A stretch of DNA of 64,000 bases, taken from Panicum virgatum. Its lineage: Eukaryota > Streptophyta > Magnoliopsida > Poales > Poaceae. The notes under the pieces are model-generated. The model was given only the letters and a program-made list of their open reading frames with translations. It made no database searches and was not told where the DNA came from. The DNA lies in contig NC_053136.1 of NCBI RefSeq assembly GCF_016808335.1, forward strand, positions 6,244,531-6,308,530, given 5' to 3'. The position numbers and the translations under genes were made by a program. Positions 1-11,700 of this stretch are shown piece by piece. Position 1 is the first letter of the stretch, and the number at the start of each line of letters is the position of its first letter.

Positions 1-341
1 AAGTACACCACAAAGTTTGGGTCTCGATAGGAGGATGCCACTTTGCGTCGTAGCATAATGGCAAATTGCAAAATACTGCTGTTGCTAGCAATTTCCATGA
101 AGTCTATGGAGTGAAATGATCTAATGCCGTGGTGGTTACCTGTGTTTCAAAGTTGAGCGTTGGACAAATCCGATTCAAAGTATGATGAAATATTAAGCAA
201 CAAAGTTGCAGATGGATTAGCGCGTATTAGCTTGCTCTGTTATTTAACCCCCTTCTCAAGATGAGAAGGCTGGAAGTACACAATCACTTGAAACTAGACA
301 TAAGCTGCAAAAACGAAAGACTTATTCCACGCATGCCTCTT

Positions 342-2289
342 TCACAGGGTGCAGCACAGCTTGGAGTCGATCGACGCCAGGCAAATGCAGAACGCTTGGT
401 AGCCAGTCAACGGGTATCTGAAAAACACACCTTACAGTGGTGAATTTTTGCTGTAAATGATAAGAGTAGTAGCAGCGAGTGACCAATGAGGCGGACGATG
501 GAGTTACCTGAAGTCCATTATGTACTTGGATTTCCCAACCCTACCAAGCTGCAAGACCGTCTGCCTCCCGTTTTCCTGCCCAATCAAAGTTGTTTATCTC
601 GTCAGTGCAGCGATCCTGATTTTTCATTTTGGTGTGACAGTGATGTGTTCTTCAGATAGCCAACTGGGAATGAAATGCTACCTCTAGGGTCATCTGGAAG
701 TTCTTCACTGAGGTCTGAACCTTGTATCCCATCCTTCCTGCCCTCTCCCTGAAGTCCAGTTCATAGCGCTTTGTCATCTGTTATGAACACAAAACATCAG
801 CTCTGCTCACAGCTATCTCAGAGGATCTGGTTCCCAGCTATTTCTCAAGAGTCTGCATCAAACAAGCTGCTGGAAAAACGCTTACATGGTTGTAGAAAGG
901 GGCTCTTGAGCATAGCTGGTCAGCTCTGCTCTTCTTCTCCTGCCAGTCCTTTGGGAGCCCACTGATGTGCTGAATCTGAAAATTTCGAGGTCACGAATCA
1001 GCATCACTCCAAATTAACCCGACAGTCTCCTGCATTCTTATCAGCTGGACTGAACTTACCTGAGCAGAATTGTTGGTCTTGAGCTGCATGGACTGGTTCT
1101 TCGGTATCCAAGCCCTCATGCTTCTGTAACTCCCTGTAAGCGTGGTGATGGTGGGGGCAAACCTGCAGAAACAAAAAAAACGGATGAAAACCCATCACAG
1201 AGGAAAATCTTTTGGTTCCTGAATCGGTTGCCAATGGAGATCGGATCTTACGCGACAACGCCAAGAAGCCGCTTCGAGTGGCTCTTCATCTCATCCACCC
1301 GGTTCCCCTGCGACCACCAACCAGTCATCAATGGCTCAAGCTATACGATCCAATCAATCTTCGATACATTAACATCGATCGAGAACAAGAAGCTTGAGCT
1401 GTGCTCTGCGGCTGTACCTGGACCAGGATTTGATATTTGGATCCGACGAGGTTGGCGGCGACCGTGCCGAGGAAGTTCTTATCGGAGGCGCAGAAGATGC
1501 CGTCCTGGTTCTGCGCCACGACGAACTCCGACCTCCCCCTCCTCCTCCGGTGCCGCGCCACCGCCAGCTTCCGGTCCTGCCGCCCCTGCCCCTCCTGCGC
1601 CATTCCACAAACAAAAATTAAGCCCGGAATCCCTCCGCTATCGCCTTGCAGGTTGGAATCGCAGCTTGGACTCCTCACATTGGTGTAGAGGGAGTAGAGC
1701 GCGACTCCCCTGGCTCCGGCGGCGGCCTCCCTGGCGATGACGCAGGTGCACCGCCCGACGTCCTGCGGCAGCGGCCGGCACAGGAGCGCCCTGCAAGAAC
1801 GGCCGTTACTTAGCTGCTCCGTGCTCCGCGGCGGCGGCGGAGAGAACGGCGGGGCGGCGCGGCGTACCTGTTGGGGAGCGTGGCCCAGGAGGAGGCCGGC
1901 GCGGACTCGCTGTCGGAGAGGTCCCACGCCTCGTAGGACGAGGACGGCGGCGGGAGCAGCTCCCGGCTCCTCGGCCCCATGAGCACCGGCGCCTCCGCCG
2001 ACTCGTCCTTCATGCGAAGCTGCAACGACGACGGCTTCAGTGGCGGCGGCGGCGGCGCTACCGCCGGTGCCGGCCTCGCGGGCTTCGACGGCTCAGTAGC
2101 AGCCGCAGCCGCAGCCGCAGCCGCAGTCTTAGCCTTCCCCTTCCCCTTCCCCTTCTCCTCCTCGTTCCCGACGTTCTCCTTCTCCGCGGAGGCCGGCCCG
2201 CGCCTCGCCGGAGCCGGAGCCAGAGCCGCGGGGGCGTTGCTGCTCCGGGGACGCAGCGGCTCCCTCCTGGGGTTGGGCGTGGTCGCCAT
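342..2289 (-). CDS. TLP8: Tubby-like protein lacking an F-box (TLP8 type)
   Basis: Nine exons on the minus strand give an unbroken 399-residue protein: 2289-1868, 1790-1679, 1594-1418, 1307-1252, 1162-1060, 975-886, 777-682, 575-508 and 417-342, all with GT-AG introns and matching phases. The N-terminal ~130 residues are low complexity (Pro, Ala, Lys-Glu, with an Ala run). Then comes SDSESAPASSWATLPNR, followed by the Tubby C-terminal domain (GRCTC, DRKLAVA, NLVGSKYQI, FAPTITTLTGSYRSMR) ending in ASIDSKLCCTL. Length and motifs fit Arabidopsis TLP8 (397 residues), which like this protein lacks the N-terminal F-box of most plant Tubby proteins. Tubby domains generally bind phosphoinositides and tether the protein to membranes; that role is inferred here. 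An in-frame ATG at 2367 would add 26 residues. I chose 2289 because the added stretch does not resemble the family. Confidence 0.93.
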
Positions 2290-3400
2290 CCGTGGCCTGG
2301 CCCTGACGAGGCAGCAGGCAGGGCAGGCTCTGTTGGCGTTGGCGAGTTGGAACGAAGCGGCGGACACTGGACAGTGGAGTCACTACTCGCAGGCGGGTGA
2401 TTTGTTTAGTTTTTTTGGTGGTGATTTGGAGGGAGGGTTTAAATTTGAAACCGGGGAGAGCGACTCTTTGCGGGCTTTGTGCTGGAAACGGTCGCCGCCT
2501 CGGGAACCGGGCTCCGCCGGTTATCTTTTGGACCTTTTCGTGGATTTTTGACGCCTTGCTACTGATGCTGATGATTTGAATGGTGCGGTCGCCGGATGTT
2601 TGAAAACAAGAAGCACTTTGAGTACTGGCAGACGGCTCAGGAAAGATTCCCAACGATTTTCGCAAATTTGAAGGAGTCCTTCTATGTAAGCTTGTAGAAA
2701 TTCTGAGGTTCAAGAACTTGCACGTAATGTTATAGTTTCATTTTAGTTTAACTTTCTATTTGGTTCAGCTAGCAATTTTATTTCAGCTAAACCAGTGTAC
2801 GTGATGCTGTCATCATTTTTATGTCCACTGAACCTTGTCGATTTTTGTGTTACCTGTCCTATTGTTCTAGTATGAGCTTCTTGGATCTGCAGGTTGCTAC
2901 TGCTCCCCCCAAACATGAGCTAATCGATATTTGAGGGAGAAATCGGGCGATCGTTCGCTGAGCGCAGAAATTTCAAACGTCGTTTGAACTTTCATGAATC
3001 CAAACGGTGTGTTGAACTAGCTCTGCTCAAACTGCAAAAACGCCATGCCGTCTGCTCAAACTGCAAAAACCCAGTATTAGAACAGTGACTGAAAAGCGAA
3101 CAGTGAATAAATGAAGTGGAGGTGTACGATACGAGGTGGGGCGGGACGCACAGGTAGCGGGGCCGTGACGCTGACGCTTCCGTGTTGGCATCGCTGCCCC
3201 CCCTCCCCGGCTTTTGCCTCGAGCTGCTGCTGCTGCAAACTGCAATGGCAAGGTCGCAGCCTCGCAGGTCAGCCTTTCTTTTAGGCCACCCGCAACGGTG
3301 CTAGCTAGTGCTAGCGACGTCGCCGGTCCAGGTGGAGGAGAGAGATAAATTCACACATATTACGAGGCTGCATTTATTCTCTAGAGGCCGCGCACTCTCT
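2290..3400. other. Upstream region of the Tubby-like gene
   Basis: There is no further convincing coding region. The interval holds the presumed 5' leader and promoter of the minus-strand Tubby-like gene. The nearest ~300 bases are GC-rich, then the sequence turns AT-rich. Short open frames here show no family motifs. Confidence 0.5.
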
Positions 3401-3747
3401 GGCCATGTTTGGCTAAGGGTCACATCAAAATTTTATAAAAAGACGAATGCCCGCATGTAGTACTAAATGAAGTCTATTTGCAAAACTGTTTTAGGAATGA
3501 GTGTAAATTTTCGAGACGAATCTAATGAGCCAAGTTTCATCATGATTGGCTACAGTGATGCTACAGTAACCGCACCCAATCGTCCTCTACTCGTGCGGTC
3601 GAAGGCCTCATTAGCTAAAGTAACTGTTACAGTATCATAGTTGTGGAGGTAATTTTGTAATTAGACTTTATTTAATACCTCTAATTAGTTGTCAAAGCAT
3701 CATTTCTCTCTCATGAAAACATTTTCACTCCTAAACCAAACATGGCC
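3401..3747. mobile_element. MITE with GGCCATGTTTGG inverted termini
   Basis: A 347-bp element is bounded by GGCCATGTTTGG on the left and its exact complement CCAAACATGGCC on the right. TCT occurs on both sides as a possible 3-bp duplication. The interior has no coding capacity and contains the GACGAATCTAATGAGCC-type block widespread in grass MITEs. The termini suggest PIF/Harbinger (Tourist-like), although TCT is not the usual TWA target. Confidence 0.8.
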
Positions 3748-3798
3748 TCTCACATAGCTGCAAATCGACCGGCGACGAGTTCGTCGCTAGCTAATCTT

Positions 3799-4080
3799 GG
3801 CCCCGTTTATATCAAAAACACCCACAAAAACCAAATTTTCCATCACATCAAAATCACATCGACACATTAAATATAGCAAATGACCCATGCATGGAGTACT
3901 AAATGTAGATAAATAAAAAATTAATTGCATAGTTTTGATGTACGTTGCGAGATGAATCTTTTGAGCCTAGTTAGGTCATGGTAGGATAATATTTATCACA
4001 AACAAACAAAAAGTGTTACAGTGTGCTACAGTGTGCAATGTGACTTTTTCTCCCACCTTTTCAAGGATCTAAACACACCC
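3799..4080. mobile_element. Degenerate relative of the neighbouring MITE
   Basis: The sequence runs from GGCCCCGTTTATAT to ATCTAAACACACCCC. It contains GCATGGAGTACTAAATGTAGA and GAATCTTTTGAGCCTAGTTAG, which are hallmarks of an abundant non-autonomous grass MITE group. The terminal complementarity is imperfect, so the boundaries are approximate. Confidence 0.6.
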
Positions 4081-4130
4081 CTTCTCTCTTCTCTGTTTTT
4101 CCCTACCTATCAGCTTCCCATCCGAGCCTA

Positions 4131-4365
4131 CTCCCTCTCTCCCTAAATAAGGGTCGTTTTTTGTTTTCGTGGCACAAATTTGACTAGATTTGTAGAAAAT
4201 ACGTACAACATTTAAACCTCTAAATAAATTTTATAAAAAACTAAATTCAAATATCTATCTAATGATATTTAATTTATACAATAAATATTAATATATTTTT
4301 ATATATATTTAGTTAAAATTATTTCTCGGGAAGTGAAAGCGACAGTTATTTAGGAACTGAGGGAG
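4131..4365. mobile_element. Stowaway-type MITE
   Basis: The left terminus CTCCCTCTCTCCCTAAATAAG pairs with the right terminus ending TTATTTAGGAACTGAGGGAG. TA dinucleotides at 4129-4130 and 4366-4367 fit the Tc1/mariner TA target duplication. The interior is AT-rich and non-coding. Confidence 0.88.
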
Positions 4366-4416
4366 TAGTCATTAGCGACATCGCTAGTTGAAATCGCCTT
4401 GTTGCGGACGCCCTTA

Positions 4417-4587
4417 GGCCCTGTTTGGTGCGGCTCCCGCTCCGAGCTGTAGCCGCACCAAACGCCCGTTCGGTGAGCCGAAGTCCTTTTCCATGATGCA
4501 CAAGCGGAGCCAGCGGAGCCACAAATCGCAGCTTCGCCTGCTCCGGCTCAAGCTCCGCTCTCGCGCGGAGCCCTCCCAAACGATTCC
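4417..4587. mobile_element. Tourist-type MITE with TTA duplication
   Basis: A 171-bp element begins GGCCCTGTTTGG and ends CCAAACGATTCC. TTA flanks both ends (4414-4416 and 4588-4590), the expected 3-bp PIF/Harbinger target. The interior is GC-rich and rich in AGCTCCG and CGGAGC, so it can fold extensively. Confidence 0.82.
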
Positions 4588-4820
4588 TTAATGTGCAAGG
4601 ACGAGCGAGACGGCTTTGGAAGCAGTACTAGAAGGAAAAGCCCGTGTTTAAAAATTTGAACGCATCTTGTAGTAAACTTCCAGCTGCGATCCGAGAGAAT
4701 GAGAGGATGCTTTTGTACTTGGGCTGAAGCTGCATGGGCTTCATATTCCATTTGGGCTTCTCTCGCAGGGTAAATTTATGGGCCAAATTGCCCCCCCCCC
4801 CCAAGTAGATGGGCCTAGAT

Positions 4821-5280
4821 AGGCGTCCCGTTTTTCGCGGTTTCTTTATTTTTATATTTTAGATTTTCGTTTTTTACAAAAATATATTTTCGAATTGGAA
4901 AATTTACATGAATATACCCTGGCCACCCCGCTGCCGGGCGGCTGGGACCTGGCCGCCCGGCAGCCGGGCGGCAGGGGCCTATCTGCGAAAAAAGTCGACA
5001 AAAAATTGCGCCGAGGTCCCTGGAGGACCGGCCGCCCGGCAGCGGGGCGGCCAGCCCTCCAGGCCGTCCGGCAGAGGAGCGGCGGGCCCTTGCCGCCCGC
5101 CTGCGGGGCGACCGGCCCCCCAACCCTATATAAGGTGTTGGCTGCCCCTCACCCCCTCATTTGGCTCACTAAAAATCCAGAAAAAAAGAAAAGAGAGGGA
5201 GGGAGGGAGAGGAGGGGTGAGGGAGAGACAAAGCGGCGAAGCCCTGCCGGATTTTCAAGCCGGCGACGGTAGGTAACTAA
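4821..5280 (+). repeat. Left terminal repeat with promoter and leader exon
   Basis: The segment comprises an AT-rich outer end, tandem CCGCCCGGCAG/CGGGGCGGCC blocks, a TATA box, and a purine-rich 5' leader containing GAAGCCCTGCCGGATTTT. It ends in a splice donor, GACGGTAG|GTAAC or the nearby GGTAGGTAAC. The part outside about 5020 is repeated inverted at 13574-13800. The inner promoter/leader part is not. Confidence 0.72.
5127..5133 (+). promoter_or_regulatory. TATA box within the left terminal repeat
   Basis: TATATAA lies in the sequence CCCTATATAAGG, about 140 bases before the leader-exon splice donor. It is oriented toward the PMD gene. Confidence 0.65.
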
Positions 5281-5326
5281 AATTTTCTATATTTTTATAA
5301 ATCGATTATGTTGTAATTATTTTTTT

Positions 5327-5900
5327 GAAACAGTAGATTAGCAATCAGTTCAATTATTGTTAGAAGTGATTAGTGGTACATTTAGATGCATTTACTTATA
5401 GTGATTAGCATTGATATAGTACATTTATTGTTAGATTTAGTATTAGAAAATACTAGAAAATTGTTAGAGAAGTATTAGAAAATCAAAAAAATTGCAAGAT
5501 AATATTAGAAAATTGTAGAAAATGTTAGAAAATTGTAGAAAGTGTTAGAAAATGTTAGAAAATTGTAGAGAATGTTAGAAAATTGTAAAAAATTATAGAA
5601 ACTATTTTGTTGAAACAGTAGATTAGTAATCAGTTTAATTATTATTAGAACTGATTAGTGGTACATTTAGGTGTAGTTACTTGTAGTGATTAGCATTGAT
5701 ATAGTACATTAGCAATCTAATTAATTAATGTTAGTAGTGATTATTGCTAGATTAAATATTAGAAAGTACTAGAAAATTGTTACAGAAGTATTAGAAAGTC
5801 TTAAAAATTGCAAGATAATATTAGAAAATTTATAAAATGTTAGAAAATATTAGAAATTATTATAAATTGTTAGAAAATCTTAGAAATTATTTAGGAAATA
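5327..5900 (+). repeat. AT-rich direct duplication inside the first intron
   Basis: A unit of roughly 285 bp starting GAAACAGTAGATTAG occurs twice, at about 5327-5610 and 5612-5900. The second half of each unit is packed with short GTTAGAAAATTGTAGAAAAT-like iterations. The repeat lies between the leader exon and the first coding exon of the PMD gene. Confidence 0.8.
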
Positions 5901-5968
5901 TAAGGAACTATTAGAAATATTTAGATGTGTGTGATTGTATTGTATTGTTTTGATCTTACGTGGTAGGT

Positions 5969-8716
5969 ATGGCCGGGGTTACTCCTGCGTTGCTGGACCC
6001 AACAATAGACTCGGGTCACCGGTCCTTCCTTGCGAAGGTTCAGCACCAAGAACTAAACGTGTTGCGTCCACGTCCACCTGCAGAGTTGGTTCCTGTAGAC
6101 CCACGATGGGTGCCCAGGTGATATGTCGTCTATTTTCTGTTTTTATCCGTTATACATTTCGTTATATAATGTATTAACATTTGTGCACTTTATGATGCAG
6201 GCTGAGCGAGACAGGTCTTCTCACTGTGGCTCGTCTTGCTGAGAGTGCTTTGGTGAAGCTAGACAGGTCTCTACTTTCAGCTCTCGTTGACAGATGGAGA
6301 CCTGAGACACACATGTTCCACCTCCCTTGTGGGGAGATGGCACCGACCCTGCAGGACGTTGCGATGCTGCTTGGTCTTTCTATCACCGGAGACGCTGTCG
6401 GGCCCCGCGTGGTACCTTCTACGTGGCTGGAGGATCTTGAGGAACGTTTTGCAGGTGTTGCCACCACGATTGATCCTGAAGATTTCAATGAGCACCCACA
6501 GTCGAAAAGACCTTCCAAGTCATGGCTCCTACAGTTTCAGGTACAATTTCATACAAAACGATGTGTTGATATATTTTATGGCTTTGAAATACCTCATGTG
6601 TTTCTTATTCTCAATGTTCGTACTTCATTGCAGCCGGATCTGTTGGCAGCCGATGCTGATGAGTACAGTGTGACTAGATCACTCAAGGCATACCTGATGT
6701 GGTTGTTTGGGTACATCATGTTCAACAACTCACACGGCCACTGTGTGGATAGGGTGCTTCTGCCCTACGCACAGGAGATCGCCGATGCAGATGAGGATGC
6801 CATACCCTTATATAGTTGGGGTTCAGCGGTTCTTGCATGCACATATTGTGGACTCTGCAAGACATCACGGCAGAATGATAGGAATGCTGTCCTAACGGGG
6901 TGCCCAATTCTGCTACAGTTTTGGTCTTATGAGAGGATTGCTATCGGTCGTCCCATGATTGACCAGTCACCGTACAAGTCGGATATGTACGGTGACACAG
7001 AGGACGACAGACCCACCATGGGGACTCTCTGGTATTCTCGACAGGTATGGACCCGATAAAAATTTATATTCTATGCATACTATGGTCATACATTGTTCCC
7101 TCAATACCTTTCTTATGGACACATAATTTTTATTTTTGCAGAAAACATGGGCACATGTACCGACCCGACGGTCTTATCCTGAGTTTGTTGCCGAATTTGA
7201 TCGATTGACCCCAGAAGACATTGTGTGGGAGCCATACAGTCCTTCGGCTATAGCTGCACGTGCACCGCTTGGGATACCTTTGGTGTGCACACAGGACCAG
7301 GGCCTATGGATGACTACTGCAGCTTTGGTGTACGACGTTGCAGTTGAGGCCCACTGCCCGGATAGAGTCATGAGGCAGTTCGGTCGATGCCAGTCTTTCC
7401 CTATGTCTTCAGCGTTAGATCGTGTTTAGCGCCACGATCATAGGTAACAAAAATGTATAAGTCCCCATGTACTAATAACGTGAAACTAATTTCTATTTAA
7501 CGTGCAGTTTATCAAGGGCTGGACATCATTTCTCGACAATGTGGGTCACTAGATTACAACCATGGGTGGCTGCGTGGGATGATGCAGGCGAGCAGTTGGC
7601 TGAGGATACCGGTCCACACACTGAGCCTTCGTTTCGGGCGTACCTGACCTGGTACGAACCGAAGACTCATTGTCGTTTGACGTATGTTGACATGCATCCA
7701 CAGCCGCATGTTGCGACTTCGCAGGATCGCTATGCACGACACAGGGATGAGGCATTAGCTGGGACGGTGAGTAAATGTTGACGGCATTTTCGATCTTTTA
7801 AGATTTGTATACTAAGTTTTTTTGGTTGCAGTTCGAGGCCTGTAGGTTGCTTGAATTAGATTGCTCACTGAATGTAATGAGGATTCATGGCGGGTCTACG
7901 ATGAGCATGCCGGCACAACTCGAGGCCTGGACCACTCAACGTGATAGAGCCTGTGGCATCCTTCAAGCCTTTGATAAGCGGATGGAGTACGAGGATTCCT
8001 ATGGATCGTCGCAAGCGTCGACGTCGGTTCCTTGTGGTCCCGCATGACAGCAGCCTCCCTTATACCACCGACAGTACGAAGGTATGGTGTGATATTTACC
8101 GATCTGTATGTTTATATGCAGTATTTAAATACGACTCCACACAGGGTACGGGTACCCCGGTTCTCAGCCCTATGGAGGGCCAGGTGCCTCGCAAGGGGCT
8201 CCATTTCAAGGAACCCAGTTTACCTCTATGCCACCAGCTGGAGGGTCTTTAGGTAAATATGTGGTGCATAATTTTATTTGCTTATGTTTTATGGTTGAAG
8301 ACTCATACGTTATTATTTATACTCAGGATCACAACAGTTCACCAGAGCGGGGCCATCTTCGTATCACCCTATGTCGCCACCAGGAGGATATTAAGGAGCT
8401 TCTTCCTATCCACCACCACCACCTGGAACACAGGGTACGTAGTATAATTTGTACTGAATTGCATTCACCTATTGAATGTTGCTTAAAATTTTTTTTGTGA
8501 TCTGTAGGGTGGTCTGAAGACAACCACGCGGCCTCCTTGGACGACTTTACACGGTTGTTTGCTACGCCTGCCCAGGACGATGATCCCAGCTTGCATACAC
8601 CTGTGGCTTTGTTACACCGTCCTACCAGAGGCGCGAGGCCACCGGACCGTCATAGCTACCCTACATATCACGTACACGCACAACGTAAGAGAGGTCGGAA
8701 TGGTAGGGGTGGTTAG
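5969..8716 (+). pseudogene. Plant mobile domain (PMD/MAIN-like) protein, three in-frame stops
   Basis: Nine coding exons join in phase: 5969-6117, 6201-6540, 6634-7044, 7142-7443, 7508-7766, 7832-8081, 8145-8252, 8327-8434 and 8508-8716 (712 codons including the terminal TAG). Exons 2-4 encode a PMD (PF10536 type): TFHLP-like MFHLPCGEMAPTLQDVAMLLGL, a LKAYLMWLFGYIMF segment, and WSYERIAIGRP. The later exons encode a Gly/Pro/Gln-rich tail and a basic KRGRNGRGG end. Three codons are stops: TAG 7427-7429, TGA 8045-8047 and TAA 8392-8394. The gene is therefore broken despite intact splice sites. Host PMD proteins (MAIN, MAIL1) act in gene silencing and genome maintenance; transposon-borne relatives are known, with unclear roles. 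Transcription probably starts in the left terminal repeat, with a leader intron of about 690 bases. Confidence 0.85.
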
Positions 8717-8799
8717 TTGTTGACACTTGTTTCTCTATTGTTATTATGGACTGTTTCGACTGTTCGGATTATGGTTGTTTATGATTGTGGTAGTTGAAA

Positions 8800-11700
8800 T
8801 GTCCCCTCATAAGAGAGAACTTAAATGTGATACAAACATCAGTCCCAGGAGGCTGATGCCACATTTATTACATCAGATGGTTCATTACCGTACAAACCTC
8901 CGAGGAGGACACTCGATACAGATGATAATAATAAGTAACCAAGCTACGACATAACACCAGAGCGCGACCCACATGGGATCTAGCTCGGGCTCAGAGTACT
9001 GTGCCAGCGAAAGCATCTCGAACAGGGCCGGTTCCACAGGCAAGGTTGGGTGTAGAATGATAACCCTACTCAGCGTCGTCTGGTACGAAGTCTGGGTCTT
9101 CTTCTGTAAAAAGTAAGAATGGGGTCAGTACAACGTACTCAGCAAGTCCAACCACACCCACGGAGGGGGTTATATCAGAATAACATGCTCAGGTAAAATA
9201 AGGATAAGGTTATGGTTTTAATTTGCGGAAAGGTAAATTTTATGCAGGGGTTCGTTTAGCCGAAAACATTTCAGAAACCAGTTTTTGTATTGAGTAACAC
9301 GGAGTTCAAGTTTTAAACTGCTACCGGATTCCCCGTCCGTCGTAGCACACGGCACAACTGACGGACACAATTCCAAAACAACTCACGCTAGCCCAACCCA
9401 AGGTAAACACTAGTTGTGAGACCACACCGTAACTCGCCCAGTACCGTGGGCACGGCTATTCGAATAGATTCTTAACTCTGCAGAGGTGTGCAACTTTACC
9501 CACAAGCGGGGTACCGCAACTCGATCACCTTAGTGCCGGTGCAGATCCCAACAAAGCCATTACCCACCTTAGCTAGACATGACTAGCCATCACGGGATGC
9601 ACCAAGGGGTCATCGACCGTTCACCTAGGTTTAACCGGGGCATAAGTCACTCGGGGCTTATCCCTTCTCCTTAGTCACCCGTCGCTCTCAGCTCTCCTGA
9701 TGGCTATCGGACTAACTAGTGGGATTTATGCTAAGCCATTGCCCATACAACGGTCGAGTGGTTTGCACGATAGTGGAGTTAGGTGAGATGTAACACCAAC
9801 TCGGTCGTTAGGGGTGACAAGATGGGTGTCTCCCTTCCTTGCCCTGCCATGCCGGCACGAGCACACCAAATGGCAAATCACACTGAAATGCCATCCATCC
9901 CGTCTAGACTTATCTTTCAAAAATCCACTTTTATCCCTTCCCACACACACACACCTTTTTTTTGTAAAACAAGTTGTATAAAGTAGCAGGTCCTAAGCGT
10001 TCTAGTATCGATTAACGTCCAAGCAAAATCAGACATTAATCTAGGTGGTCAAGGAATGGTTATCACAAATCCAGGGGTGGCTATCCAACCGTGTTTTCAT
10101 GCAAGCAAAACATATGCAATTTTGTTAAACAGGCCAATAGGTTGTGTTTATAAAAACTAGGACAAAATCATGCATCAAAGGATGGGATTGAACTTGCCGT
10201 CTTCGAAGCCTTCGGAGAGGTCCTGGTCGAAGCACTGTCCTTCGGGCTCGGGGTCGCGGATCTGGTCCTCATTCACAGGCTCACAGTACTGCTCGTCAAT
10301 GGGCTCCCCTTCGTTCACACCGTGGTCTACGACACGTACAAACAAACACACAATCAAGAAAAAGAAATAAAAGTTTTATCATTGAGCTCGAATCGAAAGT
10401 AATTAAGATATGGAGTTCGGAGTAAAATTTTTGGGTGGTTTCTTAATGGCATGGTTAAAACTAAGTTATGAAAGTCCTGGTAAAGTTTCAGGTTGATCAG
10501 AGTTCGTTTGGTGCATAAAATGATAGGTTGCACAAAGGTTCAGGGGTTAAATAAGGTCTAGGGACTTGTTTGTAAATATATTTGAGAAGGAAGGGGCTTG
10601 GTTTGTAATCTAGAAAGTATTTGGGTTATTCTAGAAAGAGGTAGGGGTCTATTCACAAATATGCTATATAGTGGGAGGGTCTATTTTGAAATATAATAAA
10701 AGGGGGGTCTCTTTTTGCAAAATGGTTAAAGAGGGGGGACTCTTAACCAATTAAGAGGGAAAGGAGGGGGCTTGGGGCAAATTTGCCCCCTTCTTCCTCC
10801 TCCCTCCATGGAAAACAGAGGAGGAGGCTTAGGGCGCCGGCGGCCTTGGGCCGGCGGCCCTGGGGCTCGGCGGCGGTCTTCGGGAGGGGGAAAAGGGGGT
10901 GCGGGCCATGGAGAACCCACTCCCCGCCTTGATTTGGGCCGGGGTGCGATGAGGCGGCGGTGCCACGGGGTCAGAGGGTGGCAGGCGGCGGTGCGGTGGC
11001 GGCGACGTCGTGGGGCGTGAGAGAGGCCAGGGAGTGGGGGAGGAGCATCAGAGAGGGCTCTGGCTTGATTGCCCTCGCTCACCTCGGACTGGAGTGGAGC
11101 AGAGAGGTGGGTCGACGGGAGGCAGGTGCGGCGGTGGAGTAGCTTTGCGGCGGTGGCGCTGGAGCTTGGGGGGAAGGTGCTGGGGGTGGTGGAGGTGGTC
11201 GTGGGGCGAAGGGGTGGTTTTGGGCGTCCTTTTATAGGCGAGCTAAGGCGGTGGAGGTTTGGCGGGGCGCGGGCGGAGGCCGGCGAGCGGTGCGGCCGAG
11301 TTAATGGCGTCACGACGCGGTGGTGCTAGCGGCGAGGCAGTGATGCGACGGCACGGGCGCTGTGCGGTACTGGCGGGGCGTCAACGGCGGCGGTGGTGCG
11401 GCGAGGCGGGATGGGACGCGACAGGCAGGCGGCGACCGGCACAGGCGGCGCTGTGCGGGCGTCAACGGCGGTGGAGGTGGGAGCAGGGCGACAGCGCGTG
11501 CGTGCGTGCGGGCGGCTTGGCACGGCTACGCGCGCGGGCGGCCGGCGTCGTGGCTCGGTGCTCCGCGGCGCGGCGGGCGCGTGCGCACGCGAGCGTGAGC
11601 ACGGCCCGGGTCAGCTTGGCGCGGTGCGGCGCTCAGCCAGGGAAGGGGAGCCGTGGCAGTGCGCGCGTGTGCGTGCACAGGGCAGCAGCCGGGGGTGGGG

